From Undaria pinnatifida (Eukaryota > Sar > Phaeophyceae > Laminariales > Alariaceae), in contig JABAKD010000028.1 in the NCBI GenBank assembly GCA_012845835.1, positions 13,920,648 through 13,984,647 of the forward strand: a stretch of 64,000 bases of DNA. The letters run 5' to 3'. The first letter of the stretch is position 1. The number at the start of each line of letters is the position of its first letter. Below, piece by piece: positions 1 to 9,759 of this stretch. The notes beneath the pieces were generated by a model, which made no database searches, was not told the DNA's origin, and was given only the letters and a program-made list of their open reading frames with translations. The translations under genes and the position numbers were made by a program.

Positions 1-93
1 TTCGATGTGAACATCGATCGGCACCAAGCGACATCTCATTGAAGTTTGTCGCATCTTACCGGGAAGTTCGAGAGAAACCTTCAATAAGTCGGC

Positions 94-208
94 TACAGCA
101 TCAGCATCAGCATCAGCATCAGCTACAGCATCAGCATCAGCACCAGCGATCAGGATCAGCATCAGCATCAGAATCATCGACCAGCATCAGCATCAGGATA
201 AGCATCAC
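94..208. repeat. CATCAG hexanucleotide repeat
   Basis: Imperfect tandem CATCAG/CAGCAT units run for about 115 bases. Read on the plus strand they give a His-Gln/Ser-rich peptide inside an otherwise unremarkable open frame (39-449), which I regard as a by-product of the repeat rather than a gene. Confidence 0.9.
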
Positions 209-663
209 CATGGAAGAGTCCACGAAAGCGGATGATGCGGTAGATAAGCTAAAATATAGCTGCTGTAGTCGCAGCCGCAGTAGTGGATGGAGCATGTATC
301 CCTGGGACGTCGGGAGCTGCGGCCAGCTTTCTTCTACAATAGAATATCCTGAAGATGATGGTAGCAGATGCGCCGTGTCCACGGGAGTACTCCCTGCGTC
401 CGGCTGTACATTTTCTGCTGTTTCAGCCGGGGGTGTTTCCCCGGACTGAGTGTCCGTTTCGTCAGCCGCCTGGCTGCGGCAAAGACAGCCACTGCTCTTC
501 TCTGCAGCATCTCGACCTCACCACTGGTGCTACCAGCGGAACACCTGATTCAGCGTTTCCGACCATTTCCGGCAGCAATTTTGAACCGGAAACCGTCCTG
601 GCTGTTCATGCTTCAACTGCTACTGAAGCAACTTCCCTGCCTACACCCGTTTCAGCTAGCATC

Positions 664-753
664 GGGCATAGGAGGTTGGGTCATCCTAATGTGCAGGTGA
701 TGACCAATGTGAAAAGTATCCCAGAGTGTGGGATAAGTTTTTCAGACACTTAA
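664..753 (+). pseudogene. copia GAG-pre-integrase (zinc finger) remnant
   Basis: The frame encodes HRRLGHPN followed by VQVMTNVKSIPECGI and stops at a TAA. His-x4-His in the HRRLGHPN context is the start of the HHCC zinc finger that precedes the integrase core in Ty1/copia polyproteins. The Cys pair of the finger and the DDE core are not recognisable downstream in any frame, so this is a short fragment. It is a different copia lineage from the two larger elements in the window, whose equivalent motifs read ALAHSHAE and VQGHSNE. I see no protease or RT nearby. The rest of 209-1159 is open in several frames but gave me no other recognisable product. Confidence 0.55.
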
Positions 754-1159
754 TCGCTTTGGCTACAACTGCTGTAGTACATAGTCTACAGCAGCAGTGG
801 CTTCTTCCTGAAAGCGACCTCTCCACAAAAACACCATCTCTGGGTCCGAAGACAACTCGCCTATCAATCTGCCCTCCCTCTTCCACCATCGAAGAATTCC
901 GACGATGGCAGTACAGCATCTCTCCCTGCCATACCAGCGGTGGCTCTCTCCCTCTCCCTACCGGACTCCTCCTTGCGCTTTGCTGCTCGTCTCCGCTGAT
1001 GTAGAAAACGGTTGGCTCCACCAACATGGCCCTTCCTTCCCCACCAAGCTTCGATCAAAGCACGGCCCTGTTCCAATACTTACTGACCCGTAGACCCCTC
1101 ATGAGGCTAGACCGAATTGGTTTGCTCTAGAGTGTTCGTTAGCTTCAAGCGGGGTAGGT

Positions 1160-1382
1160 TTCAAGTCATTGTATTACGTCTCCCAACCACAGGGTAGAGG
1201 CAAGTCGAGCAGAGAACTCGTGTGTAAAACCTCAGAGAATATTGAGCTCCCGAGTGAGAGCGCACAGCAGTCTACCATCAAGAACACCAACCAGGTACTA
1301 CTAGGCACCCAATAATAGTCCAGAAGCCCGAACTGGCGCGAAACTGATACGAAACTGTCATACTGAAAATCCCAAATCAACA
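1160..1382 (-). repeat. solo-LTR-like repeat, copy 1
   Basis: This segment is closely similar, over its full length, to 29531-29784. On the minus strand it begins TGTTGATTTGGGATTTTC. In the other copy that start is immediately preceded by a GGGAGGG purine tract, as at a 3' LTR. Here no purine tract or internal sequence adjoins it, so a solo LTR is the simplest reading. The other end is uncertain: similarity stops at TTGAA rather than at a clean CA. Confidence 0.6.
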
Positions 1383-1790
1383 TGGCGCAGCTTAACAACA
1401 GGAGGAACTTGTATAATACAACCAGCGAGGCCCCAGGGACGCATCCACTCGCAATGCTGCTGTGCAGCTTTTCCTGGCGCAGTAGTCGTAATCACTACTA
1501 CCTCCTCCTCGTTTAGTCATGCGTGCGCTTGCCACGTCTATATCCATGTATGTATGTACACGTCGTGTACCTGCCGAAATTCAATAAACAAATGCACTAC
1601 TACTATAATCCCTGCCGCAGTACCATGGGAATTTTTATACAGTAATATTATTATTTGTTTTGGGACAAAACATGACGCCAAGTTGGAAATATTATATTGT
1701 CTCGCCAAGTTTTATTTTTATCAACCTCTCCATACATCCAAGATCCGAAGAATAACTAACTGGAGAGTACCGTTCAAATATTTTTTTTTA
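1383..1790. other. unassigned spacer
   Basis: AT-rich in its second half, with no open frame or repeat match that I recognise. Confidence 0.5.
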
Positions 1791-1827
1791 CGCGCTTCCC
1801 GCTTGGACGGCGGCCTTCGATTTGACC

Positions 1828-2100
1828 GAGAAATGCTACAGCACTGCCCACTGAGCTATCTTTAATCACTTGACTCAGAAGCTCAGTGGGTAGTGCCACT
1901 ACTTCTACGAGAATATGTTAAACTACCAAAATAACCGTCCATAGTGTCGTCAGCGCGCACGCTTGAAAAAGACAAAATATGAAGTCGGTGAGAATCGAAC
2001 TCACGACACACACGTGGCACTACCCACTGTCACTTGACTCAGTAACACTCACAGTGAGTGGGTTATGCAAAAAATCAACCAAAGATTTCTTCGAGTTCGT
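1828..2100 (-). repeat. tRNA-derived SINE-like copy 1
   Basis: Two tRNA promoter-like signals are visible. The minus strand at about 1842-1862 reads TAGCTCAGTGGGCAGTGC, a good Pol III A box or D-arm. The minus strand at about 1983-2003 reads GTGAGTTCGATTCTCACC, a B box with a perfect T-stem. A plus-strand A-box-like TCAGTGGGTAGTGCC lies at 1881-1898, so parts are in inverted order. The block 1941-2010 shares its spacer and B-box region with 2209-2275. No full cloverleaf can be folded with a matching acceptor stem, so this is a tRNA-derived repeat and not a tRNA gene. Confidence 0.55.
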
Positions 2101-2204
2101 TAATTAATTCTCACCGACTTCGTGAGAGGGATTTCCGGAGCTTTCCCCTCTCCACGTACTACAGTTAGTAGTACTCAGGAGAACACTAACAGCTATCATA
2201 ACCA

Positions 2205-2335
2205 TTCATAACGTCTCCAGCGCGCACGCTCCTGAATACTAAATATGATCCAGGTGAGAATCGTACTCACGACACATCCTTCGTTGGTTATATAGCACTA
2301 TACCCACTAACCCGAAAGGAAACGACACACAGCAG
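2205..2335 (-). repeat. tRNA-derived SINE-like copy 2
   Basis: Second copy of the family at 1941-2010. It has the shared CAGCGCGCACGCT segment, then AAATATGA, then GTGAGAATCG.ACTCACGACACA. On the minus strand the B box reads GTGAGTACGATTCTCACC, with one base changed from consensus. Confidence 0.5.
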
Positions 2336-2854
2336 TAGTAGTAGCTACGATAGGGCAAGCGCTTGGAGGCGGCCATGAAAAAAATCATCGTCGGGAAGAA
2401 ATTTAAATGCCAATTTGAATTTTTAATGACGCCAATTTGGATATGTTGTCCCTTCTTTAGTCGTTCAAGCTTTACATATGCCAAGATGCAAGAATAGCTC
2501 GGGCGTATACCGCCCAAAATACAAAAAAAAGTGCATTTCTCGCTTGTCTCGCTCAGCGTCTATCCGCGTTCACGTCGAGGTACGGAACGGATACGGCAGG
2601 ACGAGGGGTGTTGGAGCCGCCCCCCGAAGACGGCGCTCGAACGAAGCTATTTGACCGAGAATTCCAGTTCCGAGAATCGCATACTGAGGCGGAGACGAAA
2701 ACAAACTCCTGACCAAACCCCCCCCAGAAAGAATGATCATATAGTCTATAGTTATATCCTGTTGTAGTAGTAAGTAGTAGTAGCAAGTAGTTGAATGGCC
2801 GCGGTGAGGGGAGGGGGAACATGTCGCATAAATGAACACAAGAAGAAGCTTACT
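2336..2854. other. unassigned spacer
   Basis: Contains short overlapping frames on both strands and a TAGTAG-rich stretch near 2765-2790. I recognise nothing in it. Confidence 0.4.
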
Positions 2855-2965
2855 GCACGCGTAATGATGCAATAATAAGTATTGCAACACGCAGCTTGCA
2901 AAGCTGAGTTTTGATTCAAAAACCTTTTTGGTCGATCTCACAGCTGAATAAAGTGTATTTTACAT
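2855..2965 (-). repeat. dispersed repeat family A, short copy
   Basis: The sequence CAGCTTGCAAAG.TGAGTTT followed by TCGATCTCACAGCTG and AGTGTATTTT matches 15525-15590 on the same strand. In inverted form it matches 49020-49085 and 56685-56745. Confidence 0.65.
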
Positions 2966-3154
2966 TTTTCAAAATAGTCATAATAGCAGGCGATGGTTGG
3001 GGTGGCGGGGGAGGGTGGGGGGGTCAAGAAAGCTTGAAAACCATATCGTAAAAATGAAACGGAGCTATGATACTACTACTGCACTGCATGATGATTGGCT
3101 CGAAAAAGGCAAAACAAGACATGATCTCACCTCTCTGTCGGGTAGTATTTATAT

Positions 3155-3445
3155 CTCTGACGGACTTTGATTTTGGTGGGGCGGAGGGGGAGTGTTAAGG
3201 AGGGAGTGGGGTATTTGTACGTTGGACCACTTGCAAAAGGTTAACCAATTGCTTACTATGCCCAAACTAAGCTTCAACCAATTAATTGCTTATGCTTCAA
3301 ACTCTGGCGGATTTCGATTTTGGTGGGGCGAAGAGGGGGTGTTAAGGAGTCAGTGGGGTATTTTAGCCCGTTGTTTGACCACTTGCAAATTTTAAACGTT
3401 AACCAATTGCTTATGCCCAAACCAAGCCCTATATACCCCCCCCTC
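3155..3445. repeat. two tandem units of about 143 bp
   Basis: The motif GATTTTGGTGGGGCG, then GGGTGTTAAGGAG, AGTGGGGTATT, GACCACTTGCAAA and AACCAATTGCTTA, occurs at about 3167 and again at about 3311. The first part of the unit resembles the CTCTGGCGGATTTCGAT motif of repeat family A. The second part resembles the SINE-like sequence at 3585-3740. Confidence 0.7.
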
Positions 3446-3584
3446 CCCCTGAAACGGCGGGATAGAAGGTCGACCGGATATACGGGCGGACGTGTCAATA
3501 TCCAAGCGGTTTCATTTTCACTTCCTAGATGTACGGGGCAGAGTATTCTTCAAGTTCGACATGGGGAAAGTCGTAAAAGTTTAT

Positions 3585-3740
3585 TATTGTGGATGGTGAG
3601 ATTCGAACCCACGACCCCAAAACCCATGGTCTGTCGACGACGCCGTTTGTGAAGGTGTTAGTGGGGTATTAGTCCGTTTGATCACTTGCAAAAGGCTAAC
3701 TAAAATCTTATACCCAAACTAAGCCTTTACAACAGGAGGA
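3585..3740 (-). repeat. tRNA-like SINE fragment (family C)
   Basis: On the minus strand this reads GGCGTCGTCGACAGACCATG, then GGGTCGTGGGTTCGAATCTC, then ACCATCCACAATAATAA. The T-arm with its B box is intact, but there is no complementary 5' acceptor arm upstream, so this is a tRNA-derived tail rather than a gene. The same block is present on the plus strand at 58563-58690. Confidence 0.6.
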
Positions 3741-3744
3741 AGGG

Positions 3745-4185
3745 GTTAGGGGGGGGAGGGGGTTTGTTAGGGTCGGGGGGAGGTGGATGTGAGAACAATA
3801 TTCTACCTGCTACCTGTTATAAACGCAGATGCCCAGAATTTCAAAGTAAACTGCGAGGTGGTTGGGAGCAATATGTATTGAATTAAATGAAATATAGTAT
3901 AAACTATGAGGGGTGGTCGCTGGTCGGTGCTACCTGCTGCCCGGTTACTCACCCGGTGGCTTGCTATTTTCTGTGTCCGCCCCTTTTCAACCTTCGACAT
4001 CCACCCACAGGACTTCAACCCAGCCACGTCTCGAAGGGGAAACTTGTAGATAACAATGATACCAGGGAATAAAATAGGCCACGTGCGAGGCGTGTTGTGC
4101 ACTCCGCCCAAACGCCATCCTAGCAACACAAAAACTGGCCAATTACCCGTTGGCGAGGTTATTATCGGCCAAGTCAAGGCCGTAC
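3745..4185. other. unassigned spacer
   Basis: Begins with a G-tract (3740-3782). No recognised gene or repeat. Confidence 0.4.
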
Positions 4186-4335
4186 CATATAACAGGAGCC
4201 CACCCTGGTGAGCCGCATAGGCAGAAATATGGGAAGTTCGGATACAACCCCGGTTCTATGAACTAGAACGTGACTCGAAGATACCACTCCTCGAAACCCA
4301 CTCAAAATCCAGTTCCACACCTCTGAACGGATAGG
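4186..4335. repeat. dispersed repeat, copy 1
   Basis: The stretch CATAACAGGAGCCCACC, then TGAGCC, AGAAATATGG, CCGGTTC, GACTCGAAGA and CCACACCTCT aligns in order with 15861-15990. Confidence 0.6.
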
Positions 4336-4869
4336 CTGTGCAGCCGTGAAAAACGCGAAGATTTGCAACTAGAGGAGACACTTAGGCGCTATGACAAGGA
4401 AGACCAAGCCAAATACCCCTCGCGGACCGCCGGCATGGCGCGCGCGCGCGAGGGGGGCGGGGTGAGAAAGCGACATTACACGAAACAGAAGGTGCGACAC
4501 TACCTGCAGCCCCTCGAGGGGAAGACCTGTCTAGCTGAAATGGTAGAACAACACGGCGCAACAAAATAACAAACAGTCCTGTGCCACGTTATGAGTCGAC
4601 AGAGCACCCTGGCCGCCCCTCAGCTCGGGGCTGAGGAGGGCGTCGATAGCGTGAGAATGCAACGAACACGAAAACCCGACAGTTCTGTGTATCAACAACC
4701 GAACTGATTATCCAGCAGGGAGGTCGGTAGGACTAGAAAACAAAAAAAGAAAAACTAGGAGCCGCCCCAAATCCATTCCAAACGCTGAAAACACCACAAA
4801 CAACCCGATGAGAGAACTCCAACCTCCTAACCTAGCAACAAAAAACGGAAAACCATCGAGGGCGAGGAG

Positions 4870-5125
4870 CCCCACAAGTCAACTAACCACGGCCACGCCT
4901 CGAGATTCATCTGCGTTACGTTGGATCCCTCGAGGGAAGGCGCTGGCGACGTGTGCCTGAAGATACCAAGAACCTCGTACGACCCCCGCCGAAGTCGTGT
5001 AGCGCGGTGGAGGGAGAGGAAGTTTAATCGGCTCCGGGTCATACAAAATTAGACCATATATACCCCATCCCCAGTCGTACTCGCGCTGATTTTCCAAAGC
5101 CACCACAACCCATCGTCGTCCTTGT
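4870..5125 (-). pseudogene. gypsy polyprotein C-terminal module
   Basis: The minus strand encodes DDGLWWLWKISAS at about 5085-5121. After a frame break comes EPIKLPLPPPRYTT, then VVRGSWYLQAH and AFPRGIQRNADESRG. The aromatic-rich GLWWLxKI followed by a short beta-like segment resembles a small Tudor- or SH3-like barrel that follows the chromodomain in some stramenopile gypsy elements. The domain name is my inference. No stop-free frame spans the module. It is the most 3' recognisable part of the element. Confidence 0.5.
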
Positions 5126-5294
5126 ACTATGCGTGAGCTCCCTTAGGGAGTACTGTGTCGCGGAAGCGACGAATCCACTCTGTGCGGGTGACGCAAGTGT
5201 AGCTGGGCGCAAAGACAACTTCGCCTTTGTTCCGAGAAAGATCACGCTGTGCCGCACCAATGCGCATTCGGCGGTATCGGCGGTTCGTTTGGCG

Positions 5295-5860
5295 TTATTG
5301 GTCCAAGATGACGACCCAATAATAAAAAATGTGGGTGCGAGAGTGTTGGAGGCCCATTTTCGGCACACAGGATGGATCAGAGAGTCTCATCCAATGCGCC
5401 TTGTATAGCACCGCGATGATGTCACTTCGCCCGCGGACCGACTGGTGACTGTTGATCTTTTCCACTTCAAGTCTTTGGAGAGAAGCCGCAACGTATTCTT
5501 GAGTGACGTGGTACTGAGGGGATTTATTGGGAAAGGTGTTGAGCACGTACTGCGTCAGCCCCACCGGCAGGTATTTGAGCATGTCGCTGCTGTCGAGGGG
5601 ATTGGCACAGGGATTGCTGCGTTCGATCACCGCTCGCCGGCGAGCATCCGAACCAGGTAGGTCGGAAGGGAGATCCAGATAGAGGAGGTTGCCGCCGAGC
5701 GGTGAGCGGTTCGGGGTGTTGGCGGAGAAGAAAGGACCAACTGCTACGATTTCGTAAGAACCTGTCCAGTTACGCGTGAGTTTAGCCTTGAGTACCTTTG
5801 CGTCCGTGTTGGTCCATTACACCGTGACGGATGGTGGAAGCTGAGTTGTACACCCATGCC
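5295..5860 (-). pseudogene. gypsy GPY/F module and chromodomain-like segment
   Basis: On the minus strand, LTRNWTGSYEIVAVGP near 5750-5800 fits the GPY/F module that closes the integrase of many gypsy elements (W-TG-Y-I-AVGP). It is followed by GGNLLYLDLPSDLPG. Further on, YHVTQEYVAASLQRLEVEKI and HQSVRGRSDIIAVLYKAHW have the spacing of a chromodomain (VEKI..H....I.VLYK.HW.....PS). Chromodomains on gypsy integrases are known to direct insertion to modified chromatin. The frame is interrupted between the two modules. The final Trp-Glu expected after PS is replaced by Cys-Val. Confidence 0.6.
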
Positions 5861-6078
5861 CAATCACCCACGGCGAGCTTGGGGACCGGGCGCAGCGCGA
5901 GGCAGAGTTTCGACGGTTTACGCGGGAAACGGTGAGGGCATCGCGTTTGCGAACAATATCATGCATGCCCTGCTGTCGGTCTGTGGCCAGATCACAGCGG
6001 GCCAGACGGCCATGGGCCAAACTCTGATGTCCCACGACTCTAGAGCGCTCCAAAGCTGTCAAACGGAGACGTAGAAGT

Positions 6079-7031
6079 CTACCCATCCATGTGCACCTCG
6101 TTGGAGGCCAAGTCCGTCGTCGCGCTGACGTAAGTGTTGTAAGCGAACTCGACGCGCGGGATCTGCAGATCCCAGTTGTCTTGGCGTTCGTTAACGACCA
6201 TAGCCAGCATTAAGGCCATGGTGTAGTTCACCCGCTCAATGCCTCCGTTGCCGTTTGTATGGTAAGAGCTTGTGGCAAGTTTATGGATCCCCAAACACTG
6301 AAAAATATCTGTGAAAGCTCGGTGCAGAACTGGAGGACGTTGTTCGAGAGAATGGTGCATGGGCATCCCCAGAGGAGAATGCATTTGTTGACCAGGATGT
6401 TGGCCGTGCCCTCAGCAGCGAGCTCTGCGGCGGCGACGGCGGACATATCGGCCGGACGGCTGAAACGGTCGGTGGCGAGGAAGATGTAACTGTTTCATCG
6501 TGGCGTGACCGGAAGAGGGCCGAAATAGTCGACGCTGAAAGCGATGCCGGGAACGTCTGGCAGAGCCATGGAAATGGTCGGCCATCGGGCAGTCACTCGT
6601 GGGGTTTTCCGCGCTTGACATTTTATACAGTGTCGAAGCCACCATCGGGTATGTACGCTCATGCCGATCCACCAGTAAAACCGCTCCAGCATGCGCAGTG
6701 TGCGCGTGGTACCCAGGTGGCAAGAGGCCGTCGAACGACAAGCTTGGATTATCCAAGGGCGCATGAGCAGTGGAACGTAAAAACGAATATGCTCATCGTT
6801 CAACAAGCAAGCCGCTCGCCCCACCGAGATAGGCGAGTCAAGCGTCGGTGACGGCGTCGGATTACGGACGAGAAAGACGAAGTCGTCGTCAGTTTTGTGT
6901 AGGCGACCTTTTTTGTCAGCTCCTGGATGTTCGGAAGGGTGGGACGCTTGTGCGAGGGGTAACACGACAAAAAATCGGGTGGTAGAGCCGGCGGTCGGTA
7001 GATAGTGATGTAGCACATAGCGGCATGGCAC
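6079..7031 (-). pseudogene. pol: gypsy integrase, frameshifted and mutated
   Basis: From 7031 down to 6495 one frame carries part of an H2C2 zinc finger (SCHLGTT, then LRMLERFYWWIGM, then LRHCIKCQARK) and the start of the catalytic core, IAFSVDYFGPLPVTP, with the first Asp. The core continues in other frames. 6228-6446 holds WGCPCTILSNNVLQF, where the second catalytic Asp (usual SDN) is Asn. 6079-6384 holds HTNGNGGIERVN with the catalytic Glu, then NWDLQIPRVEFAYN. At least two frameshifts separate these pieces. The first His of the zinc finger also appears to be missing (ACRSTASCH). The protein would be inactive. Confidence 0.85.
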
Positions 7032-7059
7032 GTCGGCTAAGCCTGATATTCTCGCTCCC

Positions 7060-8135
7060 AGTCGGTATGCTGAAATCGCGCGACGGAATCACCGAACTGC
7101 AGTTAATCAACGTCGCCAAGGGCGTCTCACCGAACTGCAGTTAATCGCCAAGGGCGTCTAACTTTGTAGGTGCAGTTGGCCTATCGCCAGAAGCGGGAAC
7201 AAGTAGTAACGTGGAGAAGTCTGAAGGCTCTGCGCGGTCACGGTCGGACGAAACCGGTACCGTGGGGACAGGAGAGGCTGTAGGAGCAGGGGTCGCGGCT
7301 GTTGACGGGGTCGGTCGCGGCCGTGGGACTTGCGGCGGGGTGTTAGCACGCGGGGAAGAAGATCGAGAGGCCCCACCGAGCCCGAAACTATACTTTACAG
7401 AGGGGGGTGCATTACCGGTTGCTGCCACTGTTGGTCGGCGCATCCGAGGTGAAATGGGGCCCGAAGGCGACGTCACCGACGCAGGCGCTGAAGTGCCAAA
7501 ATTAGGCAGAGGCGGACACAGTCGGACCGGTGGTCGCGGCGGAGCTCGTCTTCTGAGTAGAACTCCTTGATAGAGGAGTCAGCTGGGTGACGGTCTTGGC
7601 TGCAGAGAGGACTGCTGAGGGGGCCGTGCCGCCCTCGGTGGGTAAGGAAAACACCGAAGCGAAAACGGTGTCGGCGGCAGGCGAAATCGGCCCGCCGCAG
7701 GTACAGCCTTCAGTGGTGGCGACTGAGGCAGAAACACAAGCGACGAATCTCCCTGGAGAAGCAGAAAAGGCCGTCAAGTCTCACACGTGGCCCATGAGTG
7801 CGAAAATCGCGAAAATCGGTAGAGGTGAGGGGGAGTCTACCCAAGGCAGCACTTTCAGTGCGGGGCATGAGCCCACTCAAGGCAGTGCTTTGGGCGCGGG
7901 GCACGAGCCCACCCAAGTCGATCCCTGGGGTCTGCGAGGAGGGAGTGCATAGCCCGCAAGCGCGTATGAGGTGGATACCGCTATCGTGAACGGGGTCGAG
8001 GCTTGTCGACCCACTGCGGTCATGCTTCGTGGCAGGGTCTGGCAAGGGGAGAGGAACTCGACGTTGCGGTTGGTGCCTTCTTTGCAGACCTCGAGTGTGT
8101 AAGCGAACCCGGTAAAGAACTCAAACCTCCGCCGA
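7060..8135 (-). pseudogene. low-complexity linker between RNase H and integrase
   Basis: The minus strand is open in long Ser/Thr/Ala/Pro-rich stretches: 7141-7476, 7502-7777 and 7710-8045. Near 7860-7930 it has two or three copies of a short peptide of the form GLVPRxxSxAL / GLMPRTESAAL. The position, after RNase H and before the zinc finger, is unusual for such a long segment, since most gypsy elements have a short tether here. The GC-rich composition also leaves the plus strand open (7211-7570, 7587-7952), which I treat as a shadow. I find no domain in it. Confidence 0.6.
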
Positions 8136-8149
8136 CCTCGTGCTTTTGG

Positions 8150-8470
8150 GTCCCTACTTTGTCAATGCTCTAAAATGTCTTGTGATGTAGAATATGCGGA
8201 ATTGTGTTTCCCAACGGTACCCTCGGAGGTGATTGAGAGTCCAAAAAATGCTGCCGGCTTCCAAATCTAGAGGAGTCCAATGCCTCCCCGAGTAAAGCGT
8301 AGCACGACTGATATACGCGATGGGTTTAATGGGGCCCTCCGCCTGATCCTGTTCGAGGGCGGCGCCAAACCCGTCCATGCACGCGTCGCAGTACTCGTGG
8401 AACAGACGTGAGCCGTCTCTGACAGCGTCTCAATCGGGGGAACCCAGACTCGGCGCAGTCTCAAGGTCCA
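8150..8470 (-). pseudogene. pol: gypsy RNase H domain, mutated
   Basis: The minus strand encodes LFHEYCDACMDGFGAALEQ (first catalytic Asp), KPIAYISRATL, HWTPLDLEAGSIFW (catalytic Glu) and FRIFYITRHFRALTK. The last motif is normally FSDHKAL in this domain type. Here the Asp is gone. The domain follows RT after a frame change near 8460, as expected for gypsy pol. Confidence 0.8.
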
Positions 8471-8499
8471 CTAGGATTTCTCGTACCGTTTTTTCCTTT

Positions 8500-9549
8500 T
8501 CGGGCGTGAACCAAACTTGAACCCGTTCCGGAGAAGCGAGCTAATCGGACGAAGCCTTTTGGACAAGTCGGGCAAAAAACTGCGTTAATAGTTGATACCA
8601 TCCATCAGTGCACGAACCTGCTTCACATTTCCGTGGGCATCGGCACATTGACCAATGCGGACACTTCTTCTGCTTTCGGGCGTAGACCCGCCGGGGGAAT
8701 AGAGTGGCGCAGGGATTTTGCCTTTGTGACACCTAATCAAGTCTTCGAGGGGAAAAGCGTGAGGTTACTCTTTCGCAGGCGGTCGAACAGGAAACGAGTC
8801 GTCTGGATATGCGCCATCGGATCGGAATCAAACACATTGACCTCGTTGATGTAAGAAACCACCTGTTTAAGTCCTTGATCATCTCATCTATCACCCTAAC
8901 GAACCGCCCAGGCGAAGCACCGCTGTCCCGAGGCGTTAAGAGCCATTCGTAGAGGCCCGTGGGTATGCAGAATGCAGTGAGGGGAACTGTATCCTTGTTC
9001 GTCTTAATTTGTTGGAACAAGGAAACCAGGTCGAACACCCTTCCTGAGCCCCAATAATTCCAAACCTGGTCCTCGCGTGGAATAGGCAGCTGACTGAGTT
9101 TGTTGCTTTGATTGATCTTGTTGTAGTTCACGTGATTCTCATGCACCGGGAGGGTTTCGGTACGACCACCAGGGGGCTCGAATATGGAGATATCGAGTGC
9201 TGGATCAATCCAGCCGCGATGTACTTGTTGAGGGTCGCGTCCACGTCTTTGGACAGGGTAGGGTTTGTGGACGGTACCGGAAAGTGATCGGATCACTGTC
9301 CTCCGGGATCAACATCTTGGAAGGCATCAAGGAGCAAGAGCCAAAATCCGTGTTTGAGGTGGAGAACACGTCGGGGAACTGGAAGAGCATATCACCCAAT
9401 TGCTCGATGTTTGAGGGGCTCCATCCCGGGTAATGTAGATCAAACGCAACCTCCCGCAGGTGTGGAGGCAGACGGCCCCAGACGTGCAAGAACGAAGAAC
9501 GCTGGTCTGGGTTCAATCGTTCTAGTAGCACCGGTGAGGGCGACGCCAC
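8500..9549 (-). pseudogene. pol: gypsy reverse transcriptase, broken
   Basis: 9549-9205 carries the entry to RT (DSDPITFRYRPQTL). 9296-8733 carries LSQLPIPREDQVWNYWGSG, then RVFDLVSLFQQI (catalytic Asp of the FDL motif) and LTAFCIPTGLYEWLLTP. In a shifted frame near 8825-8880 the active-site box appears as VVSYINEVNVFDSD, so the usual YxDD is Tyr-Ile-Asn-Glu and both metal-binding Asp residues are lost. Further on comes the thumb and connection region (SLRHSIPPAGLRPKAEEVSA), again after frame changes. The enzyme is dead by at least two independent criteria. Confidence 0.85.
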
Positions 9550-9759
9550 AACCGTCGCTGCTTCACGTAGGGCGGTCGAACGTGTGACAGCCGAAACCCG
9601 GGGTGCTGCAGTCTGCTCAGGGTGGGGATCAGCGGCTCAGTAGCCGTGCTACAAACCATACAGCGAAACGCGCAGAAGTGGGGCGGGGGCGACCCCGACA
9701 AGGTCGCCCCGCTCGAGATTTGCAACACCTGTTAACATGGCCTGGCGCGCTGAGGCAAA

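Noticed and set aside
39-449. 136-residue His/Gln-rich plus-strand frame
   Set aside because: Driven by the CATCAG repeat. The rest shows no motif.
1983-2003. Possible tRNA gene
   Set aside because: Only the T-arm folds. The sequence belongs to a two-copy repeat with inverted A boxes.
3585-3660. Possible tRNA gene
   Set aside because: Good T-arm and B box, but no matching 5' acceptor arm or anticodon arm. The same block is repeated at 58.6 kb.
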